A DNA stretch of 64,000 bases from Labia minor. Lineage: Eukaryota > Arthropoda > Insecta > Dermaptera > Spongiphoridae. Positions 47,147 through 57,265 of the stretch are shown here, piece by piece. The stretch covers positions 25,414,720-25,478,719 of the forward strand of contig OY720346.1 in the NCBI GenBank assembly GCA_963082975.1, in the 5' to 3' direction. The notes beneath the pieces are model-generated. The model made no database searches, was not told where the DNA came from, and saw only the letters and a list, made by a program, of their open reading frames with translations. Each line of letters starts with the position of its first letter. Position 1 is the stretch's first letter. Made by a program: the position numbers and the translations under genes.

Positions 47147-50100
47147 CTGAAATTCAATTATATTCAATTTTAAGATAGAATAAAATAAAGATATAAATTA
47201 TAATAAGTTTATTTAGAGATACACATTTATATAAATATTCCTAAGAACTATTGGAGTGAAATTGTATTTATTAAAATATAATGCTATAATTCACATATTG
47301 TAAACACTTAAATTATTATCATACCACGATTAAGTCGCCGTTGCATTTGTAATAGATATTCTCCTTCTTTTCGCTGAGCATAGTCTCTTTGTTGACGCAT
47401 CATTTCTCGTTGGGTTTTTTCAATATCGCTATATAAATCATTCCCACTTCCACCAGTAGCTAAGAGATCACCTTCAAATGCTTTGCTGCATTCCCCTCTA
47501 CTACTGCCAGCAGCTCCCTCCACCTTTAAACATTAAATATAATAAAAAAATATTTTTATTTGATCAATAATATAGAGGAGACCGGGGAAACTGGAGACTT
47601 TTTGTTTCTCAAATTTTTTCTAAGTCGCTATAACTACTAGAACATTTCTCAAAGTGTCATTAAGTACTCTGAAGTTCATCCGAGATTTTTTAAGTCTCCA
47701 GATGAAAACCAGTTTGTCGCTGACGTCCATTTCTATACCAAGCGGGAAAATGCCCAATGTCTCCCTGTGTAAAAAAAAAGAACTTTCGAGATGCCTACAC
47801 TAAACATATTGAAACATACTTCTACGAACAATAAAGAAAATTAGGGGAATGAATCAAAACCAGAAAAATAAATCCAAGAATATACCACAATATGTAATAT
47901 ATAAGAGGAAAAATGTGTTGATCACTTCGAAAAACTAAATCTTGGACCTTTGAAGAACTCGTAAATGCGAATCACAGTAATACAATAAAAAGTATCATCG
48001 AATAAGAATTAATCTATAGTATAAATCAGTGTTTCTCAAACTTCTTTGACCAGCCCCTCCTTTTCAGAAAAAATTTTCCTTAGCGCCCCCAGAAAATTAA
48101 CTATTTTAAATTTTAATAACATTTAAAGAAAAGATAGAAGTACCTATATTTAGAACATTATTTGCTTATAATAAAATAAAAACAAGATCAAAAAATAAAA
48201 AGAGAACAGTTCTCTTCACGAAATGTGAAGTCAGGAGTAATAACCAATACAATTTAGATAGGTTTTAAAATGAGCAAAATAACTTAAAATTTCAAATCGA
48301 AACTAAAAATAAATTTAATAGTTTGAATCTTGAAGAAAATGACGAGATGAATAGTAAACGCGAAGTGGATAGGTTAGAATATATGTATTAATGTGAGGAA
48401 ATTAGTAACGAAAAACATGAAAATCGAAAAAGGGAAATCTTAAAAAATAAAATATATAATATAAGTGGACGCAACAAGAATAGAAAAAATTGTATTTAGA
48501 AATTAAAAATATTAAAAAGTGTTATCAGGCACGGTTAGAATTGATTAGAGATGAGAATAATAATTGAATAATAATTGAATAATAATTGAATAATAATAAT
48601 AATAATGACAGACGTGAGTGAGATTAAAATTAGATAGAGGAACTGCTTTGAAAAATTATTAAACTCAAATGGAAGTAATAGAACAATAATTGCAAGAGGA
48701 AATTATTTTCCCACTTTTTAAAAAATCTGGTCTCCACTCGACTATCTCGCAATTTGAATTGGATTAATTAACATTTATGATATTTAAATTTAATTTAATT
48801 AATTAGAAATTATAAATTAAAATTAATAAATATATATTAAACCAGCGCGTGTTTGGCTCTTTGTTGATGGCACTACGTTACGTGCTGGCGCGTGATTTGC
48901 AGTCGCGTTAAAAAATTAATTCCGCTACTTTCAGAGATTCAATCAAACTGAAATTCTATATATAGCAGTTTTATACAATTTTTAACCATGTGAAAAACTA
49001 TCAAACATATATCTTTATTTTTACGGTCAGTTTAGAGGAAAAAAATCTCTGGCGAGATAGTAAAAAACGGTAGTATAGAACGGACTGTAATAACTAGAGT
49101 AGAATTTCTCTTTGAAGACATCGTATAAGATTCTAATATTATTTTATTAATTATGACAATATGCAGAGGAAAGAGTGAGAGAAAATAAATGCAGATTGAG
49201 GGCAAATTGATCAGGATTAGATCAGATATTTTCATTAAGGCAGACATTAGGATAAGATCTTAATGGGAACACCCAAAAATTCCCATAAAACAATTTTGCA
49301 GGCTGTATTATATGGGTGTGAAACATGGTCTATGACTCTGGGAGACAAGAGTATATTTAGAGTATTTGAAAATAGGATTATTCGCAGCATTTATGGGTCA
49401 AAGAAAGATAAGGTTAAAACAATCTCTAAAGAGCCCCTCCATTGTAAACTCTAACTATACGATAAAATTATAGAACAGGTAAAATATCTTGGCATAAAAT
49501 TACATCCAATCAAGACCTAGAGCTAGAAGTTAGAAAGACCAAATAACTAAAACTTCAAGGATATCAGGTTGCCTTGATAAGATCATCTGATCAATCCCTC
49601 TAGTTCGAACTGATGCCCTGGTACGAATATATAAAACTGAGGCCCGCCCAGTCTAAAGAAATGCTGCAGAAACTAGACCAGAAACTACAAAAACCTTGCA
49701 AATTTTAGAGTCTACAGAAATGAAAATATTAAGAAGAACCATAGCTACGAAAGGTTAGATTATGAAAGGAGCATCAATATAAGGAATAACTGTGAGACAC
49801 AGAAGATATCAGACTAGATTCGGGGGAGAAGGAAGAAGTAACTTGCAAATTTTGGACGAATGAAGGAAGAATCATGAAAATTGCGATGGAAAATAAACCT
49901 GAGGGTTCTAGAAGTCATGACGATCTCGTACAAACAGACCAACTGGTCTAAAATTAAAGTATAATTAGAAAATAATTAAAAATGAATAGAGTTATGTTAT
50001 GAAATATTATATATATAGATATAGACACACTAGTTTAAATGCTAAAAATAAACAAATTTGAATAATTTCTCAATAAAGGCAATCCACGTTTAATTCCCAG

Positions 50101-53100
50101 AATATCCATATATGTTATAAAAATTTTCTTTTGAAATCAAATTATGATTATTATAGTATATTACCCGTCCTTTTCTGTAGATTTCACAATCACCATCACT
50201 ATCAGTAAGTTCTGCACTTGTCAATGTTGCTTCAGGACGTCGGCTAGGTCCAGCCGCTCCAAGTCCACTTGGACCCGCTGCATTACTTGTGCTTACGGGA
50301 CTTTGATTAGATGCATCTGATAACCTTTGACGCAATGCCCTAGGATCATTTCCGGCAGTATGTTCATCAAAATCTAAATTCCTAATTCTTTCGGGATTTT
50401 TTAACATTTCTCGGATTTGATCAACAATTTTTTGAACAAGTAGATCACTAGCAGGGTCACCTAGAATTATAACAAAAATGAAATAAAAAAATTAGATTTA
50501 AAGAAAATATATTAATAACTGATATTTATTTATTTTTACCTGGAAAATGTTTTTGGACTAAATATGTAGCTTCACCATATAAACTACTATTAAATGCTGG
50601 ATCAGATTCATATTGGAACCATGGAATTGTTTCTTCTATAATTCGGCATTCATATGACATTAATAAAGGGATCTAAAACAATTTAAGAAAGAAAGAATAT
50701 TTTAACATTAAAAGATTAGTAGATTATGGTTGTTAAAAATTGAATATAAATAGATAAAGAGGTGTAGCCAGGGAAGAATAATTAAAAAAATGATTTTATT
50801 TGAATGTACGTGCGAAAGCTAATCACATTTTTATTCAAGACTAAAAATATTATTCGATACATTATTAGATATTTTATTAGATGTATTTGTATTTGAGTGT
50901 GTGTGTATATATAATAGAATATTTGGGTAACTTTGACTAATACAAAAGAATTTCTCTAATTATTCTTCTTAATTCTAAAATTAATTTTTATTAAATTAAT
51001 CAAACGAGATTAAAGTTATATTATAATTAAGTCATTTAAATATAAGATTAACAATTAAATAAATAGTAATTTAAATATAGTATATAAAATCAAAGAAAAT
51101 CAAATAAACTATCTATCTGTCGAAAGGTTTTGGCCGCACCCCACACATTCTTCCAAGTACCTCTATCCTGAGCTATACACATCCAACTCCTATTTTCTCT
51201 CATCTCTCTCATGTTCCTTACTACATTATCCATCCACAGTTTCCTTGGTTTTTTCAACCTGACGTTTCCCAATCGGTCTCCACACAAAAATAATTTTCGC
51301 AAGTCTATTATGACTCATTATTGCTACGTGTCCTGTCCATAGCAACGTTCTTGATTTTATTTTTAGGTAATGCATTCCTCATTATTCAGTCTCCGCCATT
51401 CCCCGGTAACCTTATCTTTGTTTTACCCATAAATGCTGCTAAGAATCCTATTTTCAAAAACTCTAATTCTCCCAAGGTCATAGACCATGTCTCACACTCA
51501 ATCAGCAAAATAATTGTTTTATATATTTTAATTTTGATTCCCTGTGATAATAATTTTGCTCAGATTAAGCCCCTTTACTATATTAGCCCCACCTCTTTCC
51601 AGTGTCTATTAATTTTTTTACAATTGGATTTCGTTCGATATCTCCCCAATTTGTCTAATCAAGTATTCTAATGCTAAGCTAAATAAAATTGGTGATAGAG
51701 CGACTCCTTGTTTTAACCCATTCCGAATTTCGAAAGTTTCTGATAATTGATTCCTGCATCTTACTCTTCCTTTACTACCTTCAAGACAAATTTGAATAAT
51801 ACCTAAAATTTTTTCCCGATTCCCCAAAAAATTAAAATTTATACCAGTTTTCCCTATCTAAAGAGTCATATGCTTTGCTAAAGTCTAAGTTTTTTTTCTA
51901 ATATCTACCTTAATTATAATATTTTATCTAATTCGTTCACATTGACTATATTTTTGGGTTTTGTAACCTCTTATACTCATGTATAAATAACTAGCAAATG
52001 ATCCGGGCACATTTGACCAACTCAATATTTATGGGGTTTATTTTGATTTAATGTAAAACAAAAAATTATATCAATTCTCTTACAATTTCTGGGATGAAAT
52101 CATATTCTCTACCATTCCACCAATGTTTAAAACCACAATGACAAGCTCCTGTTGTTCGAACTCGAGTCATATCTCCATTTTCATAAGCAAGAGATCCATC
52201 GGCAAGGACTAAACGCATTTTAGTGCTAAAATTTATTAAAAAGTTATGAAAGAAATGATTTCATCAATATTATATAATCAAATCGAAAAATAGATCTCTC
52301 TTTTTATATTTTTATACTTACTCTTTACACCAAGTACAGTTTTCTAACTGTTCCGTTTTTTCTAAAACAAGACTATCTTTATGTGAATCATAGGTACAAG
52401 TAAGTCCATATGAATGAAAAGAATATGTTTTATCTTCTCTAAGTTGCCCAAATTCACGAACTGCAATATTATACAATAATCCTTTGTTTCCAGGCCTAAG
52501 CCATTCTGATGCAAGATTAACAACATGACAAGTGTCACATGTTAAGCACCTAATAAAAGATTAATTTAAAAATTACAATTAGCAATGATTAGTGTGTGAT
52601 TTAATTTTTACTAATATAAATTTAAACATAATTTTTTTTTAGTAATTTAAGGAAAAGAATATTACCTATAAAGTCTTCGCTCATGAAGAACTTTTTGAGT
52701 GGCCTGTACAGCTACGGATGGTTTAACATTAACAACACCAATCTTTCGACAACAAAAATGTTGTACATCTGCTACAAGAGTAGGATGAACTCCAAATTTT
52801 TCCAGAAAAAGTGAATCCATTGTTTGAGTAAGTTTCCGGACATAAGATTCTTGCAAACACCTTTCTCCTCCAATAGTAACACAATCCCAAGAATCAAACA
52901 CTATATAGTCATTGAGCAACGACTGGGAAACTCCCCAAACCTAAAGATTATATATGCATGTTAAAATTTTGAAACAGTTTTAGTTAAAATAAATATTTAC
53001 CTTGGGTAATAAAGAGCGGGGAAATTGAGGAAGGGGGCCTCCTTTTACTCCTACTAAAGGTATATAATGATTTCGAGCTAAAGAAGACCATGCTAGGCAA

Positions 53101-55906
53101 AGAGGCTTATTGAGTTCACCAGTTTTTCCACGACATTGATCAGCAGGTACCAATCCAGGTAAAAAAACTGCACTATAATCTCCAAATGATTTCATTCCTG
53201 CTACAGAATCTAACAAAATAATTGGCCTAAAAACAAAAATTATAATTATTAAATAATAATAAAATAATAATTATGATAAAAAGAAAAAATATTAAATTTC
53301 ATCAATAATCATTCTTAAATAGAAAATTTCAAAATTTGTAAATCAAATTATTATAAACATAATTTTGTTTAAAGTAATAATTAATTTTCAATTAATTGAA
53401 TCCACGAATAAAATAATTAATATCTATAAAAACAAATAATTTATAAAATTTTAATTAAAACTTACCTGCGAAGAACATTTGCTAATCCAAAAACATGAAT
53501 ATTTCTTAAACCTAAAAGTTCCCCTTCTTCGGTGGGTTCATATTCAGGATCACACTCTGCGATGATTCCTGCCCATTCCGAGACGTTAATGAAATCTTGG
53601 AATAATGCCTAAAATATATATATATATTTAAAAAATTTATTTATAAATGCACACTTAATACCGATTATGTGTTTTTATATATGACTGAGTGCTTATGACT
53701 GAAAGGTGTTCCAGTTCAAACCAAAAGTCCCAGTCCAATAAAAAACCCAAAATTCATTTTAACTTCTATCTACCAATTTGAAGAAAAATAAAAAATTTGT
53801 TGTACTTATATCTAAAATTAATTTATGAATCTACTTTTCAAAATTTCAGAGTGTATGCAGATTATTTTAGTTGTACAGTATGGCTATCTCGAGAATTATG
53901 AGAAACAGAGTTGGTTAAAGATTTTTTTATTTTGAGACTATATTAATGAAATAAAAACAAAAAGAAATTACATAAAAAAGTTTTCAAAATATTGGACCCA
54001 ACTTTTTTATTTTAAATAGAACTTAAATATTTTTACCGACCGACGATAGTAAGGGAGGTATTGTTTATTTTAAGTTACATTATTTTTATCTGATTTCAAA
54101 GATATAATATGTTCAAACCCTTCTTTAAGGATTGTTTAAATTATATATGTACTATTTTTATTTAAATGTATTTCAATAAAGGTTGCCAAGAAGAATAAAT
54201 TATTTTATACAAACAAATTAGAAAATTGTCAGCATTTTGATATTGTGTTAAATCTTTGAATTTAGAAAAAATCTATTTTGATTGATATAATCAAAAATAT
54301 ATTTGAAATAAACAAGTTGAGTTATATTTTGAGAACTGAGAACACACATTATTTTTATTTCATTAAAATATTTTCTTCAAACATAAATTGTTAATTACTT
54401 TAACGTCAATCTCTCGAGATAGCCATTTTATACAATTTAAGATGAATACCTTATATGTGTAAATAGCTAAAGTTCTCAAATTTGGATCATGATTACATAA
54501 GAATATTCATTGTGAAATGTAAAGCTAAATAACTGATTAGCTTATTTATTTAATATTTTGCATGAGTAATATATAACTGGATGAAAGATAAATATTATTT
54601 AAACATTATCACTAAAGAATTTATAAATAACCCATTTTACCAGTTATATAAAACTAAATAATTATAATAAAGTTTGAAAAATTAATTTCAAATTTTATAT
54701 TAGTTGATCTGAATAAAACATACTCGATATTTGTCAATATTTTGAACAAAATGTTGTTTAAGATTGGTTCTTAATGGATGCCAGAAAAGTTCCCTTCCAA
54801 CAATCGCTCGAGAAACCGCATGAACAAGGCAATGGCCATCACCATCAGAGTGGATGGGAACCAAAGTTTCTCTAAAAATGAAAAATATAATTTCAAAACA
54901 AATGAAAAATTATATGAAAATAAAAATACTTTCTTATTAAATATTTTAATATATTATAATTATAATTTCTGTTGTCTTGTATTTAAATAAAATAATTAAT
55001 AAAATTAAATAGAAATAATAAATATGTATATGTAATTCTCTTAATGATTGTTAAGTCTTTATAAAAATCAAACCTATTGCCATTAGCAGCTTTTATGATA
55101 GATAGCGTATCTGCTAAATAATTTTGACTTCCTGATAAGTCTCGTCCATAACCAGGTATGTTTAAATGATGGGGCTCAATTCGAAATGCACGATCTCCAA
55201 GCAAAGAACAATCAAATGTTGACCTAAAAGAAATTTAAAAAAATTATTAAAAATAAATTAAATAATTCATATATTTTCAATAAAAAATTAGATCACTTAG
55301 AACTTTAATAGCTATATAATTTTATAAAATTTATATTAAAATTTGAATTTTTATTTCTCTTGTCTTTATAAGTTTAAAGGATGTGGAAGGCAAAAAAGAA
55401 AAAAAAATGTAATAAAATTATGATTTAAATAAAATAAAAATTATTTTAAAAAAGTAATTAATGTTTAATTTATTAAATTTTGGTATATAATCATTTGACT
55501 AAGATGAAGTACTTTAGATAAAGGCAAAGGGGGAGGGGGAGGAAGGTGAATTCTATATACTGTCAAGAAATTAACACAACTCAAATATTTTTTAAATTAA
55601 AATAAGTTAGAGATTATATAATTTATATCCCTAAATTTTTCATTACAACCATTTTTAATCAATTATATTCATTATAACCTATAAATAATATAAAATGTGC
55701 TATTAATTTTTTTTTTAGTTTAAAAGAAATAGTATTTTCATTAATACAAGAAAAAAATATTTTTTCATACAAATTTTTAAAAGAAATTCCAAATATGATA
55801 TTAATACAATGTATTAAGTTTGGGTCTATTAATAAGAAAATGTATGATAAGTTTCTAATAACTTTAAAAAAAATATCGTGGGCTAATCTCATATTATTTA
55901 TTAAGA

Positions 55907-55950
<44 letters not shown>

Positions 55951-56447
55951 TTGTTTGAAAAATTAATATTTATTTGTGAAAAATTATTTTTTAAATATTA
56001 TTCAAATAAGTGAGGTTATGAATAAAATAGTTTTACCTATCTGTCATTTCCGATAAAGGTTTTGCTTTCATTGTCCTTTTATCCATTCCATAATCCGTAA
56101 GAAGAGGAGATAATAATTTACAATGATAATTTGATAGTCCCAATACCTTAACCTAAGAAACAATTAATATAAATAATCTTTAGTAACGCTTATAATTGAT
56201 TAATTTTACAAACCATTTCTTCGTCTTTTTTCATTAATGGATTAGATGAGGTCAAATATAAATTAGTGAAAACCGTTTGCATTGCTAAACCTTGATCCTT
56301 CACTTCAGCAACGTCTCTAATATTGGAGATAACATGTTGTTGACCACAATGGTTACAGTCAATAGTACTTTCGTAGCACGAGAACAAAATTCTTGCTTGG
56401 CATCCCTCATCGGGACAAATTCCAGCATAAATGCGGGGAGCAGACAT
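46761..56447 (-). CDS. VCPIP1: Deubiquitinating protein VCPIP1/VCIP135 ortholog (OTU domain), 13 exons
   Basis: Reconstructed from splice sites. Exons: 56447-56214, 56152-56037, 55223-55074, 54871-54724, 53608-53466, 53226-53001, 52940-52666, 52549-52322, 52225-52084, 50672-50540, 50460-50165, 47523-47325, 47146-46761. All introns are GT-AG, all phases join, and the total is 891 residues. VCPIP1 removes ubiquitin and assists p97/VCP-p47 in Golgi and ER reassembly after mitosis. The N-terminus (residues 11-38) has a Cys-rich ribbon (CPDEGC, CNHCGQQH). The OTU catalytic core shows DGDGHCLVHAVSRA with Cys181, GLRNIHVFGLANVL, and ARNHYIPLVGVKGG with His317. Cys/His clusters follow (CLTCDTCH, CTWCKE, ACHCGFKHWWNGREYD). 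The C-terminus is Ser/Pro/Arg-rich. The vertebrate protein is about 1,220 residues. The ubiquitin-like segment expected between the conserved and disordered parts is not found, so an exon may be missing or the segment lost. Confidence 0.9.
47205..47260 (-). repeat. Duplicate of the VCPIP1 stop and poly(A) region, inside intron 12
   Basis: This segment closely matches 46729-46779 on the minus strand: CTCCAATAG, then an equivalent of the stop TAGGAA, ATTTATATA, TGTATCT and AAATAAACT. It copies the last codons, stop and poly(A) signal of the gene. Confidence 0.6.
47325..47523 (-). CDS. VCPIP1: VCPIP1 exon 12
   Basis: 199 bp, reading VEGAAGSSRGECSKAFEGDL and a charged helix EKTQREMMRQQRDYAQRKEG. 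Similarity to vertebrate proteins is weak. It is assigned by strand, phase and splice sites. Confidence 0.7.
48028..48100 (+). repeat. Possible single hAT terminus
   Basis: CAGTGTTTCTCAAACTT followed by CAGCCCCTCC and GCGCCCCCAG resembles the end of Charlie-type hAT elements. The matching other end was not found, so it is a relic at best. Confidence 0.35.
48730..49046 (-). repeat. Dispersed repeat family A, copy 2 (in VCPIP1 intron 11)
   Basis: Inverted match to 7189-7496: CTCCACTCGACTATCTCGC at the left, ACGTGCTGGCGCGTGATTTG in the middle, and TTTTTACGGTCAGTTTAGAGG at the right. It is oriented with the gene. Confidence 0.7.
49231..49440 (+). pseudogene. LINE family R fragment with internal deletion (in VCPIP1 intron 11)
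   Basis: ILMGTPKN joins directly to KTILQAVLYGCETWSMTLGD and FRVFENRIIRSIYGSKKDK. The whole central reverse transcriptase, including YADD, has been removed between the LMGIPKK and VLYGCE parts. Plus strand, opposite to the host gene. Confidence 0.75.
49450..49940 (+). pseudogene. Fragment of a second LINE reverse transcriptase type
   Basis: Immediately after the previous fragment, broken frames give EQVKYLGI, DLELEVRKT, SSSN-RTDALVRIYKT and LESTEMKILRR. This order (KYLG, then YKT, then a TE-x-KILRR end) is the C-terminal part of a LINE protein distinct from family R. Many stops are present. It may have been inserted next to, or joined by rearrangement with, the family R piece. Confidence 0.55.
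50165..50460 (-). CDS. VCPIP1: VCPIP1 exon 11, start of disordered tail
   Basis: 296 bp. It starts DPASDLLVQKIVDQIREMLK, then a Ser/Pro/Gly-rich linker and an acidic SDGDCEIYRK end. Donor GTAATA. Confidence 0.8.
50540..50672 (-). CDS. VCPIP1: VCPIP1 exon 10
   Basis: 133 bp, reading IPLLMSYECRIIEETIPWFQ and YESDPAFNSSLYGEATYLVQ then KHFPG. WFQYESD and KHFPG match vertebrate VCPIP1. Confidence 0.85.
51098..51897 (-). pseudogene. LINE family R fragment in VCPIP1 intron 9, same strand as the gene
   Basis: Minus strand: KAYDSLDRENW near 51870, then IQICLEGSKGRVRCRNQLSE and RNGLKQGVALSPILFSLALE (51618-51827, still open). A deletion and broken C-terminal part follow, ending MRKLFLCGDRLGNVRLKKPR and WKNVWGAAKTF (51090-51302). 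The YADD segment is missing. Confidence 0.8.
52084..52225 (-). CDS. VCPIP1: VCPIP1 exon 9
   Basis: 142 bp, reading MRLVLADGSLAYENGDMTRV and GACHCGFKHWWNGREYDFIP. CGFKHxW-x-GxEYD is conserved. The following intron (50673-52083) holds a LINE fragment. Confidence 0.88.
52322..52549 (-). CDS. VCPIP1: VCPIP1 exon 8, Cys-rich region
   Basis: 228 bp. It begins CLTCDTCHVVNLASEWLRPG and ends ENCTWCKE before GTAAGT. The paired CxxC motifs suggest zinc binding. Confidence 0.88.
52666..52940 (-). CDS. VCPIP1: VCPIP1 exon 7
   Basis: 275 bp, reading VWGVSQSLLNDYIVFDSWDC and GGERCLQESYVRKLTQTMDS. It follows the vertebrate order (PKAWGVPQ, then GGDRSLQDKY). Confidence 0.9.
53001..53226 (-). CDS. VCPIP1: VCPIP1 exon 6, catalytic His of the OTU domain
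   Basis: 226 bp. It holds LLDSVAGMKSFGDYSAVFLP and LAWSSLARNHYIPLVGVKGG. His317 in RNHYIPL is the likely catalytic His. Confidence 0.92.
53466..53608 (-). CDS. VCPIP1: VCPIP1 exon 5
   Basis: 143 bp, reading ALFQDFINVSEWAGIIAECD and GELLGLRNIHVFGLANVLRR. Donor GTAAGT, consensus. Confidence 0.9.
54031..54066 (-). repeat. Family B repeat, 36-bp right-end fragment in VCPIP1 intron 4
   Basis: TTTTACCGACCGACGATAG continuing to GGGAGGTATTG is the exact right end of family B, inverted, with nothing further of the repeat attached. It is an extreme 5' truncation. Confidence 0.8.
54724..54871 (-). CDS. VCPIP1: VCPIP1 exon 4, catalytic Cys of the OTU domain
   Basis: 148 bp. It carries SDGDGHCLVHAVSRAIVGRE with Asp178 and the nucleophile Cys181, then LFWHPLRTNLKQHF. 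Donor GTATGT. Confidence 0.9.
55074..55223 (-). CDS. VCPIP1: VCPIP1 exon 3
   Basis: 150 bp, reading STFDCSLLGDRAFRIEPHHL and YGRDLSGSQNYLADTLSIIK. The LLGDRAF-x-IEP-x-H-x-N phrase is diagnostic of the family. Donor GTTTGA is weak but the phase is correct. Confidence 0.87.
55908..55945. repeat. (TA)n microsatellite in VCPIP1 intron 2
   Basis: About 17 TA units. Confidence 0.85.
56037..56152 (-). CDS. VCPIP1: VCPIP1 exon 2
   Basis: 116 bp, reading VKVLGLSNYHCKLLSPLLTD and YGMDKRTMKAKPLSEMTD. GLSNYHCKLLSP is strongly conserved in VCPIP1. Acceptor TTTCTTAG, donor GTAAAA. Confidence 0.88.
56214..56447 (-). CDS. VCPIP1: VCPIP1 exon 1
   Basis: 78 codons starting MSAPRIYAGICPDEGC, with paired Cys (CPDEGC, CNHCGQQH) of the N-terminal ribbon. 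It ends EEM before a GTTTGT donor, phase 0. Confidence 0.85.
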
Positions 56448-57182
56448 TTTGTTGAAGTTTCAAACATTAACAAGTTCACCAATGATGAAAACACTCAATT
56501 GAATATGTTAGTTTTTTTTAGATTTTCAATAGGCCACTGCCCTTGTTCACTTTTCATATCCCTTTAGCCATTAGAGGCTAAGAAAACCCAAATATTATAA
56601 ATTTCGAAAAATTTAATTCAAAATAATTGACAAATAGATTATTTAAGAAAATTTTAACAGTCAAATAATATATTTTAAAAAATAAAATAAGAAGTGTCAA
56701 AAACACGAAGACTAAACGCTGCAATCAGCTGTAGATATATATAGTAAATATTATGAAAGAAGATTTGCGATTGGCCCATCAGGGGGTGGAGCAGTCATAG
56801 GCACCAATGAAGTTTAAGAATAGAAATTGCTTTGATTCCCTTTCTACAAAATATATTGTCAAAGAACCTAATTTAAATTCAATGTTAAATAACTTTTTAC
56901 CTTAATTTAATAATATATAATAAAAATACAATTAATTCATTTTAATAATGTGAAAAATAGAATATTTTATTTTTTAATCTAAAATTTAGAAAATAATTTT
57001 TTTAAATAATTTATAAAGCACAAAGAAATGATGTTAGCTACAAAATTTGTTAATTTATATTCTTTCAATTCGTATGGTATGAACACAGAGACAGATGCAT
57101 TTCTGGAACAGATAGAAATAGGTGTGCATTTCTTTGGGTTTCGGGCGGTAAGCTCGCAGAAGGCGAGTAAAAAAAGGCAGTC
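56448..57182. promoter_or_regulatory. Shared divergent promoter region of VCPIP1 and PPP1R2
   Basis: 735 bp separates the two start codons and must hold both promoters and 5' UTRs. It has an ATTGG at 56770-56774 and a CCAAT at 56804-56808, about 30 bp apart in opposite orientations, in the least AT-rich part of the interval (56760-56820). CCAAT boxes often mark divergent housekeeping promoters. The exact start sites cannot be seen, and nothing was tested. Confidence 0.45.
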
Positions 57183-57265
57183 ATGGCAGATAATCTAACT
57201 AAGAGACCATCTAAAGGAATACTTAAATCCTCAAGTAGTTTCGAAAACCCAGAATCCACTCGAAG
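57183..57265 (+). CDS. PPP1R2: PPP1R2 exon 1
   Basis: [20 protein letters not shown] to ENPESTR, with the KGILK docking motif. Donor AG|GTAAAT. Confidence 0.85.

Noticed and set aside
51321..51671. 116-codon plus-strand frame in VCPIP1 intron 9
   Set aside because: Antisense of the LINE fragment at 51098-51897.
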